Source: Bathynomus jamesi (lineage: Eukaryota > Arthropoda > Malacostraca > Isopoda > Cirolanidae). Taken from it: a DNA stretch of 64,000 bases. The notes beneath the pieces were generated by a model. The model was not told the origin of the DNA and ran no database searches. It saw only the letters and a list, made by a program, of their open reading frames with translations. Shown one piece after another: positions 45,546 to 57,200 of the stretch. Each line of letters opens with the position of its first letter. Position 1 is the first letter of the stretch. The position numbers and the translations under genes were made by a program. The DNA lies in the NCBI GenBank assembly GCA_023014485.1, contig JAJOZX010005521.1:277095-341094 (forward strand), given 5' to 3'.

Positions 45546-46890
45546 CAATAAGTTCATTGGTTCAATAACTTAAGTTAGGTTCGTGAGTACCGGTGGATTT
45601 GTTCTGATGTAATTTTTATTGCGTACATATCATTATCGCCCATTGCTCGATATTGGACTAATTATTTCTGGATTAGCGATTTAAACACTTCTTCCACCCA
45701 AAGAAGGTGATTTTTCCCACTTTATAATCCTAAATGGTAAATATTAAGTTTTACGGAGACCAGATTACACTAGGTTAGGTCCCGACTGGAAAAAAATACA
45801 CGCTCTGCCTGAGAAGTCCTGCGTAATTTTACGATTTGAGCCGAGACAAGTAAACGGTGCACAGTGTGCGCCATCACTACTGGGCAAGTAAGCTCAGCGC
45901 ACATGTGGCCGTGGCGTAAAAAAAAAAAAAAGTATGTCATTCAGTGCTCGGTTACCTCTCAATTACCTTGCCGGATTGTAAAACTTCTGATAACGCCAGC
46001 TCTGTCCATGTGCATGCAATAGTTACAAAGATTGCAGTTGACAGCACCAGGTTGATGTCATTGTCAATGGTCAAGCACTGGTACATTACATTCCATTTGG
46101 GAAACGAAGCTACTCAGGCTTATTGAGATTATCTGAGTCATGCGCTAGGTTAAGATTCGGTAGAACACATCCACCAAACTTGGTTAATATTTACTAAATG
46201 CCATGAGCTGAACCTGTGATTGAAAATGGGTGCACACACATTTCTACATTACTGTATAGTCTTTACAGCCACACCTACACTTTTCCTCCTAAGTATATAT
46301 ATTGTAATGTGTATGGCTGTAAATTGTGACTTGGTCCGCAATTGATATGGACTGTGGCTTGTTTTTGGTCAGCTGGGTGCTGGTGTTGATGGGTGCTGTG
46401 GTGAAGTTGACTGGATTCTTTGGATCTGATATATTTGCATGTTGGTTATGGGTGGATGTGGAGTGTGGCATATTTGTGGATAGTAGCCTATTATGACTTT
46501 GATCCTCTGGATACAGAGATTCTATATCTAGTTTTAAATTGCTAATGTACAGGCAGTTTTTACATAGTGGAGTCACCTTCATGGGCTGAAATGGCCCCTA
46601 GTGTGCCCACTATAGAAATTTCTTATGTTCTTAACTTTTTATGAGGTAGTTTTAGTCACTTTATTCAAATTTGCTACTCATTTCTCGTGCAAATGCTTAT
46701 TTATGGTAAAAATTATTATAAGATAGTATATATAAATACATGCATTATTGTGTAAAGAATCATAATTTTGGGATTTTTGTAGAGGGAAAGTGATGTCATA
46801 TGATATAATTTGCTATGCAGTGCTCATATGTCCCACAATCCTATCTTCATGAGTTAGTTTTTCTAGGATGGTGTGGTGTGACATACATTT
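45546..46890. other. Gene-free stretch
   Basis: Nothing coding is supported. A poly(A) run of 15 at 45918-45932 follows a GC-richer 45800-45915 segment and could be the tail of a SINE, but I cannot identify a promoter head. Confidence 0.4.
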
Positions 46891-47790
46891 GAGCAATTGA
46901 ACGTTTTGGCTATAATAATCCGGTTTCAATTAAATATTTTCAAGATCACGGCATTCTTCCAACTTCAAAACAGTGTCCAAAGTGCAATAACTTGTGTTGT
47001 TATTGTGAAGACTGGCAATCTTTTTATTGTAATTGGCAAATTACAAATCCTGAAAGTAAATGTGTAGTATGGTATAGCTGTCATGTAAGCATTCATAAAG
47101 GGACCTGGTTGGATGATGCTCATATTGAACTGTGGCAAAATTTGCTATTTATAAATGTATTCCTAACTTGATGCTTTTCCCAAAATTATGCTGTGACAGA
47201 CCTAGAGTTTAGTTCTTGCAGTGCAGTTGATTGGAGGTCATTTTGCTCTGAGGTTGCAAACTCCTGGCTTCAAAATCAAGCTTCAATCGGCAGTCCTGGC
47301 ATAATGTGTGAGATTGACGAGAGTAAGTTTGGCAAGACTAAGTACAATTGAGTTGGTTAGTGCAGGGAGTGTGGTGTTCGGAGGGATTGAGAGGGTTTCC
47401 AAAAGGAAGTTCCTCGTGCCAGTGGAAAATAGGTCCACGGAAACATTAATTCTATTAATTCAGTGGTACATTAGGCCAGGGTCAATTGTGCATAGTGATC
47501 AGTGGGCATCGTATAGTACCCTCTCAGATTTGGGCTATACCCATTTGACAGTTAATCACTCTAAAAATTTTGTTGATACTGAGTCTGGAGCCCATACACA
47601 AAATATCGAGAGGCTTTGGAAGGATGTCAAAAGTTGGGTGCTTCGGGCTGGGAACCAAAATTATCATTATTCCTAGTACTTTGCCCACTATTTATTTATT
47701 CAGGAGCACTCATGGGAGGAACTTCTTCATTCTTTCCTTAAGTAAGCTGCCCTTCTTTATCCACCTGAAGCATAAATTAAGGTTGGTATA
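46890..47790 (+). pseudogene. Merlin (IS1016-like) transposase, broken
   Basis: Across frames: 'PTSKQCPKCNNLCC' near 46960 (zinc ribbon), 'WYSCHVSIHKGTWLDDAHI' near 47070, 'GIMCEIDESKFGKTKYN' near 47300 (first D), 'GSIVHSDQWASYSTLSDLG' near 47480 (second D), 'VNHSKNFVDTESGAHTQNIE' near 47560 and 'RLWKDVKSW' (E). These are the DDE signature and order of Merlin/ISXO2 transposases. Stops and at least two frame changes disable it. Terminal repeats were not located. Confidence 0.85.
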
Positions 47791-47943
47791 TCAATTATAT
47801 TTTACATTCATTAGGCCTAATTAAGTTGGTGATTTTGTCTTAAATTCTGTGCTCCTAAATATGAAAGCTGGTTCAACCCCCTGTTAGCAAATATCAGTTT
47901 AGATGGTGATTCAAGCAAAAGGATGGTTAGGTTAGGTCAAGTC

Positions 47944-48192
47944 AAAAATATATTTTTCTAGTGTATTTTGGTATGGTAGTAAATATTAGTTTAGACAGTG
48001 ATTTAAGTAAAAAGAAGGTTAGGTTAGATTAGATGATGTCAAAAATATGACCTTCATTTTCTGTGTATATGGAAAGAAATAGGACTCTGAAATAATGTCC
48101 AAAAAATCATATTTCTTTCCATTTGCACAGGAAATGAAGGTCATATTTGAACAGAGCACACCAAAATACACTAGAAAAATATATTTTTTACT
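47944..48192. repeat. Nested foldback repeat
   Basis: Outer arms AAAATATATTTTTCTAGTGT (47945-) and its inverse (48165-) enclose inner arms AATATGACCTTCATTTTCTG (48043-) and AATGAAGGTCATATTTGA (48134-). The inner loop has a further TGGAAAGAAAT/ATTTCTTTCCA pair. Close spacing gives a strong potential hairpin. Confidence 0.8.
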
Positions 48193-48267
48193 TCAGGTCA
48201 TGGCATTTTGTAAATAATACCCCAAACTCGATAGTGACAATGAAATAGAGCAAAGAAAAATAAGATT

Positions 48268-48977
48268 ACAGTATTCCCTCGAATATCGCAGGGGTTACGT
48301 TCCAGAACCCCCCGCGATAGGTGAAAATCCGCGAAGTAGAAACGATATGTTTATTACGTATTTTACGCCTTTATAAACCCTCCCTGCACTCTTATAAACC
48401 TTTCCCACGCTCTTATAAACACTTTCTACACTCGGAGTATGAAAGAGACTAACAGTATTTTAAAAAGAAAACATTTGTATATACAGTATTTTTTAATAAT
48501 TTTACCAACATTAAAATTTCGTATGGGTACTCACCAGCGAAGATACTAAAACTTGAATGATGACGATGACGATGAATTAGCTGTGCAGTACTGAACGATG
48601 AAGGTGATGACGATGATGAGATGAATGTACTGCACAGCAAAGAAGAGCATTACATCTCTTCTAAATGAATAACACGTGGAAGCGAACTGAGCAAGGCGAG
48701 ATGCTGAATGCTTCGGTAGGCTGCAGATCGAGATGCGACGAACGCTAAGCCAATCAGCGCCCAGGATACTGAACAGCGTGCTCTGATTGGTCGCGTCTCA
48801 TCCATTGGCCAATGGTGTGCCGTGTACGGTATCATATAGGCAAAGTAGCTCAAGCAGCACAAGCTTCGCTGGTTTTCCTATCTCACGGTTCTTTGTCAAC
48901 TCAATTAGAGTACGTATTTTATTTCGGCTAGAAAAAAATGCGATGCACCGAGTCCGCGATATGGCGAGGGACTACTG
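48268..48977. mobile_element. Tigger/pogo-type MITE
   Basis: Left end CAGTATTCCCTCGAATATCG and, inverted from the right, CAGTAGTCCCTCGCCATATC with GCGGACTC, each next to TA. The subterminal GTTACGTTCCAGAACCCCCC is shared with a repeat type common in animal genomes. The interior (48680-48830) is GC-richer and holds several CCAAT boxes. No transposase. Confidence 0.75.
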
Positions 48978-49609
48978 TACTTCATTTTATACTAATTTTG
49001 GTGACATTCTTATTTATTGAGATATTTACTTCCAAAATTATTAAATTTTAGGGCATGGTAACATGGTAAAAACTTTATAGCGGGCATACTAGGAGCCCTT
49101 TGGCCTATCTGGGTGTCTCCACTGTTAATATAAACAAACCATACAGTTATATGCAAAATTAAAATCCAATTGATCTCTGCAGATTGTCACACATCTACTA
49201 GCTATACATTAACTTCAAAACTTTGGATCTTGTGGATCATTCATCAATACCACTACTGTACTAATTGTAGACATCACATGGTTATCTATATAGCTACACT
49301 CTGAATAAGATAATACAAGCTCTACAATTAAAATAAAAGGAGTAGGTGGGACTGTAAAGACTGTATAGGGTATTTGAATGTATACCCATTCAGGGTCTCC
49401 CATTTAAAGGTGTCTATGAGGCACATGAATATAATGAGTCTTTCATACATCACAGTGCTATGGGGGGCACTGCTCAGCAGAGAAATACCTTTAAATGGGG
49501 GGTATAAAGACAGAGTATCCCCTAACCCAAGATGCTGCCTCCCTACATCCCATCACTCTGTGTGGGTGATGAGATTTACCCAAATAAAAATAAACTATAT
49601 GTATATATA

Positions 49610-51030
49610 GGAGGGGTTCACAAACCTCTTCTCCACACCATTACCAGTTCCAGCAAAACGTCATTACCAAATACCTCTTTCACAGTCATTAATTTATCTA
49701 GTTTATTCTTAAAAGTCTCGAAAGTATGGGAACTCACAACTTCATCTAAGCTATTCCAGAATTTTACTATTCTATTTGAAAAACTATGGGTGCTTACGTA
49801 TTATCGGAACTACCAAACTGTTTATTATGTATTTTTGCTCATCATTTTTGCTTAAACTAACGAAAATATCATAACAACCTAACCAATCATCAAAGGTATA
49901 CAGTTGACCTAACAGATTAATATTGGAAAATGCCTGGTTAGGTCAACTGAATGCCTGGTTAGGTTAATTGAATGCCCAGTTAGGTCAACTGTACACCTTT
50001 GATGATTGGTTAGGTTAAGTTGTGATATTTTCGTTAGTTTAAACGAAAATGACGAGCAAAAACGCATAATAAACAGTTTGGTAGTCCCGATAATACATAA
50101 GTACCAAACTAGGTTGTACTAACTATGATTTACATCTTTGCTGAAAAAGCTTAAGGCTATGGCCTCTTGTCCTATCATTGTGATCCTTTGTAAAAAGAGT
50201 GGAAGCCTATATTATCTAGCTCATTTATTATTTTATATACTTCTATCATATCACCTCGTAACCTCCTTCACTTTAGGGAAAACATGTTTAGCTGCTCCAA
50301 TCTCTTTGTAACTAAGGTGTCTAAGGCATGGTATCATCCTTATGGCTCTTTTGTACTTTTTCTAGTCTGTCTTTGTCTTGCTCTAAATAAGGATTACTGA
50401 ACTGAATACCTACTCAAGAAGCCTCACATATGAAGTGTAGAGCCTATTTATAATTTCTGGAGATTTATATTCTATGTTTCTGCATTAGGTTCAATCTAGC
50501 ATTAGCCTTATTTCTAATTTCAATACAATGAGTTGTAGGTTTAAGATCATGATTCACAATGACACCCAAATATATATCCTTTTTTTTTTCTTTATTTATC
50601 CAACTTCCACCCATGTTATACTCAAATTCTGGATTGTCATGACCAACATGCATAACTTTACACTTTTCCACATTAAATTTCATCTCCCATCTATCTGGCC
50701 AAGCATCTACTTTATCAATGTCCTTTTTGCATTTTCATGGCACCTGTTAAAAATCTTGCATTTTGTCCCAATTTTGTATCATCTGCAGATATTGAGGTTT
50801 TACTATTTAGACCCGTTTCCAAGTCATTAATACAAATAATAAAAAGTAGAGGTGCAAGTACTGACCCCTGTGGGACTCCACTCAGAACAGGGCTCCATGT
50901 AGACCGTGTCCCATTTAACTAGACTTTCCATTCTTTCTCTAAGCCATTCTTCAATCCAATTTGCTACTGTCCCTTTTATACCATGAGCTCTAACTTTAAT
51001 AAGCAACTGCTGTTCCCTATCAGTCAACTT
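49610..51030 (-). pseudogene. Old CR1-type LINE copy
   Basis: Minus strand: 'LIKVRAHGIKGTVANWIEEW' and 'LRERMESL' near 50985-50930, 'MKFNVEKCKVMHVGHDN' near 50683, 'YLGVIVNHDLKPTTHC' near 50570, a post-RT 'RRLRGDMIEVYKIIN' type segment near 50250, and near 49760 'SNRIVKFWNSLDEVV'. It is the same clade as the LINE at 41036 but much more diverged and frameshifted. The palindromic repeat at 49792-50108 is inserted in it. Confidence 0.8.
49792..50108. repeat. Palindromic repeat family, largest copy (D)
   Basis: Arms of about 125 bp: TACGTATTATCGGAACTACC at the left and GGTAGTCCCGATAATACATA at the right, then a shared TTTATTATG, CGTTAGTTT and GATTGGTTAGG core. The centre holds three near-tandem GCCTGGTTAGGTCAACTGAA units. 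It interrupts the old LINE. Confidence 0.88.
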
Positions 51031-51257
51031 GTCTCAACATGTAGACATGTTTAGCACAGTCACAACTCCAAGCATGACTTTGTTTCTAAAAATAAACTCC
51101 ATCTGGGTACTTTTTAGGCAGACCTTTTATACACACACACGCACACACACATTTTTTCTCAGTAGTGAAAGGGTTAAGTAATAATTATCATCAATATAAG
51201 CATTTTGTAAGGAGTTTCTTTTAATGATTTATTAATATTTTTTCAGAAAATTTAAAA

Positions 51258-54200
51258 ATGAATAGGGTTTTGACTTTGCAAAAAACAAGTCAAATAGGTT
51301 ATAATATTTTAAAATCAAGAGGAGTATCGTGGCAAAGAAAATGCAGCACAAGATTTTATTCATCATTCCATAAGGACATTAATAATCAGTATTCTAAGGT
51401 TGGTCTTTTGTGTCATGAATATGGAACTTAATATATGGTAGTTTTATGATCATAGGCAAAATATTGAATGAAAAATAAGTTATGGTTCTCATGTACTTTG
51501 ACAGTTATGAGGTTTTTGCGTCTCCCACTATTGAATATCCAGTTCCTCCTGAGCACCACATAACTTCAGACTAAGGCTATTGTTATAAAAAAAATTTAAT
51601 GTTTTTGCTTTATTTCAAGTTTGCATATCTTCAGGAAGTTTTATATTTTCAGTTAGTTGTTTTTGTTCTTTTCATGAAATTTTGTGGCACTTAATCTAAT
51701 GATACCAAATTTAACCTATTTGGATGTTGGCATATACTAAACTATGAAGTGCCCCCTTATTTTAAAATTTACTTTAAAGTTTTATGCTTTATATTTCCAC
51801 CAGAGGTGGGGAGTTGGGAGTCGGTAAAAACGACCGGCTCCCGACTCTTTGATTCAATTTATATATGCCAACAATTTACCAGAATACTACTCTGCCCTAA
51901 ATAAATATCTTCCTGAACTAATTCTAGATTCATATTTCCACATTTGATTTATTGTTCTGGTAAATCTTAGCAAATGAATTTCATATTTCTATTTTAGGAT
52001 ACTAGGTACCATATAAAAATTAGCAATATATTAATTATTAATTTAATTAGCCCCTATTAGTAATGAGTTGTGGGCCTAGTAGAAAATCAGCAGTCTTTCA
52101 ATATTTTAAGCTAAATGAGGATGAAAGTATTTTTATTTGTCAAGTAGAAAAGGATGGTAAAGAGTGTAATGCAAAAATTAGTGCTTACACTGGGAAACAT
52201 GCTAATGCTCCAACTAGAGCCTCAAACTTGAAACGCCATCTATGAAACAAACATCCCAATATTTATAAGGTTGTAGATCAGCATGATAAGGAAAGAGTCG
52301 GGAGTCGGAGTTGGTTTTTAAAAATACCGACTCGGGATTTGGTTGTTTTTGGCCGACTCCCCATCCCTGATTTCCACCACTTCATTATAAATTTTTATGA
52401 TATCAAGACTGGCTTCAAGCGGATTGATTTGCTTTCAACCAACATGATTAAATATGATTTTATTTAGTATACTATAATTCGTATGGCTTAAATATTTTAG
52501 TGTATAGTGTTACTCAACTTTTAAATGTTAATAACCACTAACTTTTCAATATACAGACCAACTTGTGAATCATCACACTAATGGGGTGGGCAAGGTGTAT
52601 AATGAAGCAAAAAGTATGATGATGATGAGGTCCATAATATAAAATACTGTATAGCTAGCTCTCAAATACTTTGCATGAAGCTTATACAATATTTGCACAG
52701 TTTTAGTAGAATGCTTTATTTCATGATTTTCATTTTCAACCATGTTGGTTATTTCCATCAGGCCAGTTGTGTAGAGGTGTACCAGAACCAGTCTTTTGGC
52801 TGAAAATGAGAAGCTGGAATATCTGACTGCTGGAACCTTTTGTGTTAGCTTAGGTCCTAATTTGTAGATCTAATCTATAATTTTAATAATATATACAGTA
52901 TTAATTTCTAATTTGGTAAACTTTAACTGCATTTTCTGGCTTTTTTTATTTTTGGCACTTAGATGGTTCTTGCACATGGTGCCTCATTATTAAGCAAGGT
53001 ATTATTTCACTTGTTTTATCACTTTTCTTTTCTCTCTACAGATATAAATATTAAATATATTTCATTTACATCGCCTTATGCTTATGAAAAATATAAGTTA
53101 TAGTCTATATTTTGAAAATTTTGAACATTTTATGCATTTCATTTGTTATTTGATACATGCAAGTAGCCAAAAGAATGGCTAAGGACTTTCTATAAACATA
53201 TAAAAATCTGTTTATAAATAATTTTATTTTCCTTCTGTTTTTTTTTTTATTTAATATTAAAAACTGAATGATTAGATTGGCTGGATATTAGACAGAGTTC
53301 CAGCTAGAACCAGAACCTGCAATAAATGGCTGGAATTCCAGCCAGCAGAAATGAGAACCAGAATTCCAGTACACCTCTACAGTCATAATCTTTTTGGCAC
53401 TGTCTTTACCAATGCTAACAGGATAATCTTGAACATAAACTCTCCCTCAGCCCACTCTGGCTAAGGATCATTTAATATGAGCATAGCCAGTTCCTTAGCA
53501 CTGAGGTCCTCCCTAGTTCTGCCAGCTGCTCCTGAATGCTATCAGATTCAGCCTCCTCACAGCCAGGGATGTTCCTCGTCATTTTGACAATATGAATCAT
53601 AGTAACTTCTCTAGCTCTGCAGGGTTGTCAAATCCTTCAAAGTCATCTGGTTGAAAAGAACCTGAAAGTTTTCCTTAAATATTAATGAGGGTGGATTCTT
53701 TAACCTCATTCCATGCTTCATCAATGTCATAGACATAATTCAAAATGGTAAGATGTTTCCAGAAAGATTTCGGGTTCTGATCCCTCTTGGAGATGGCTCT
53801 AGCAGCAGATTGCATTTCCAAGTCACCACTAGGATTTTCAGTTTTAGCAGGATCATAGGTTTCATCACAAGTGGATGCTAAGGAAAGTGGTTCTGGCAAA
53901 TTCTCAATGAAAGTGATCATCCTTCTCAGCATTTTGGTTGCATAAATTTGCTTGAAAGCAATGGTGATGGCCAGGTGCATTGGTTGGCAGAAAGATCACT
54001 TTAAAGCCAGGATCGCACAATTAAAGACTGCTTGGATGACTGAGCACATTATCAAGGAGTAGCACACCTTTGAGACAAATTTTGTTATGCCAAATATAAT
54101 TTGACAGTGGGAATTCATTCACATTTGAACCACTCATCAAAAAGTATTAGTCATCCAACCCTCTTGGTATGGTACCACCAGACAGGGAGACAATGGATTG

Positions 54201-57200
54201 TCAAATTCTTGAATGCTCTTGGCTTCCTCACATGATACACATGCCAGTCATAACTGGAAGCAAATAGCATTTGCACAAAACAAAATTGTAATGTGATCAA
54301 GGAGATCTTAAAGTCGGTTGCCTTTTCCTCCTCATTCACAAGAATGGACATTTTCACCAGTAACTTTCAAAATGGTTCAATCTTAGCAGCATTAAAGGTT
54401 TGTTTTGGCAAATAGTCTTCAAGAAGCTCTTCAATCTTGGATTTGAAATTGTCTGTGACCACCTACTCACCACTTCCAGCTTTATTCTGCATCAAATCCA
54501 TATGATGCCCATAGCAATGCATGAAATGATTTATCCAACCATCAGAAGCAACAAAAGAAAAGTTAGGACTATCAGAGCCTAATGGCAAGGCATCATAAAT
54601 TTCCCTCAAGTTCCGCAAGATAATAGCATAAGTCAAAAGAACATCTTGATGACATTGTGCTTGATTTCAAGCCAGCCTCAACCTTTTCAAAACAACCCTG
54701 TTGCACCTACAATCTTTAGCTTTCTTAAGGGTGGAAAATTCCAGATCAATCTTAACATCTCTCTTCCAATTGTAAAGAGTATGCCTGCCATGCCATACTT
54801 CACTTGCAAAGAAGCAATGGAGGCACATTTTCAGATCTTGTCCATGATTTCCTTCTTTTTCACAATTTCATAATTCAATTTTACACCTTTCTTGGGAATT
54901 ACATCATTGGCTATACCACCAATACAAATGATTATTATTGAGGCCAAAATTAATGATTGGAAAAGGATGAAAAGCATTGTTTCATGATGCACAGTGAACA
55001 GTCATGCACTACACATTCAATAGCTGACAAAGGACTAACACCTGGAGCCCAAAGAAAGGCAGATGGTGAGTCAGGCATCACATGGGATGCCAAGCCATTA
55101 TCATGCTCTATATGTGTGATTAGCATCCAAAATCTCAAAAAGGCATGAAAATGCAAGTGCGATGATGCAGAGGTGATGTACAATGATTTAGAGGTTTATA
55201 TATAGAGGGAGTTAATGTGAAGAAGTGACTGTGCATCCATTCAGAGTTTGATGATTCACAAGTTGTCTGTATCTCAATTTTTAAAAAGTACAGTATTTAT
55301 CATACTAAGTATTGAACTTACTAAATAAAATATATCTAATTTGTGTGGCTGACCAAGACAATTATCTCACGGTTGTGAGTCTGGCCAGTCAGTCTTAGGT
55401 TGCAGTGAAGGCAGAGTAGAAACATTTTTACATTTTTTCCTCCACTCATCAAAGTTAGAAAAAACAGAGCAGCAGCATAATATGTTAGTTGCACATACTA
55501 AAATAGTATTAGCATAGAAAAATATTTTTCAGATGCTTATTTTATTTTATAGTTTATTACCATACTTCATTGCAGCACTAAAATTTAGCCCAAATCCTAA
55601 AAAGATTTGTATCTGGTAGTAAGATAAATGTAGTCCTCTACTCAGAAACTTTGAGATATGAACATTCTGTCATAAGTCCATTCATTGTTGTCGCAATTTC
55701 AAACTTCAAGTGCAAGATATTTTAGATATTTTTCAAGCCTTTGTGACTCCCAAGATATCTCCTAAGCGCAAGAGTGGTGACTGGAGTTAGTGGTGATAGC
55801 ACTAGTAAGAATTTGACAATACATACTGTACATATAACAAATTTTCTGGGATTTACAAGAGTAAATTTGGACTTATGAACAAATCAGTTTATGAGCAAGG
55901 TCCAGGAAATGTAACCTGCTTGTAGGTAGAGGACTGCCTGTACTCTAATGGAATTACACTTCCTCTTCAGTAGGTATATTTTGATATTAATTAATAATAA
56001 TGCAAGTAAATTGAAGACTTGTTATGTACAGTAAGTGTAACTTGGAGTTTTGAGTAAAAATTACCAAAAATATGAATATGACCAGAAGAAAATAACTACA
56101 TACTCATGAATAGGGTATGGTACTACCAGCTTAGAATATACGTAATTACAGAACTTTTCTTAAAAATGCTCAGTTAGCTAAACAGTTTTATAAACATATA
56201 TTTTAGACCATTTGCTTGACACACCTGATTTTTTATTTTAATAATTTTCTATGTACAGTATATCATGGGAATTCAGTCTGAATCCTGGTGTCCAGTTATG
56301 TGATTAAACCTTTACAGTGTACAGTGAAAAGCAAAAATTGTTTATATATTTCAGGTACTTCCTTCAATAAATTTCTCAAGACTACAATCAAATTCCCCTA
56401 AACTTTTAGTTAATGCAGGTTAGTCCTAATCAGTGGTGGGATTAAAAAATTAAGAACTGGTTCGCCCTTCCCCCTTCCCCCTTCCCCCCTTCTCCCCTCC
56501 CTTCCGTGTCAGAAATGAAGACTAAAAAATGTTTTTATTGAAATTCTTTATTTAATTTCCTTTTAAATATTTCCAAATATCATTGTAGTCTTTATTTCTT
56601 CCTTTTAGGAACCGGTGCGAACTGGCTGAATCCCACTACTGGTCCTAATCATATTTTGCTTTCTTTTTTAAGTTTCCATTTCATTAATTCTATTTGGTAT
56701 CATAGTGTAACTTGTTCTGAACAAAAATAAGAATGTGATAGAAAGAGTACCATCATTCATTCACTCATTTATTACTAGTTTGTAACTTATAATTTTTACT
56801 GGATTGCTAATTTTCTTATAATTTTTTTTTTACTTTTATTTATTCTTTCATCTTACTTAAATTGCTTTGTGCTTTAAATACATAAAGGCTATATTGTGGC
56901 CACATTGCAACACTGCTTACCATTAGATCAGTGAGGAGTGACAGTCTCTGGCTAGTAGTTGGATGGCTGACCATCCTGTGTCCAGTTCATGTAGCTATTT
57001 GTGGTTCACATTCCATATTAAGCCAATACCTGTATTGTACATTGTTAATGAGTTTGCGTTGTGTAACTTAATGTGGTGAAAACCTTAAGCATATGTCAAA
57101 TAAGATTTTAAATCTTTACTATTCACATCATTTCTTCCACCTTTAGATAATACAGATGGGAAGAAGATATCATTCCACACATGCTCTTCTAAGTTTCAAG

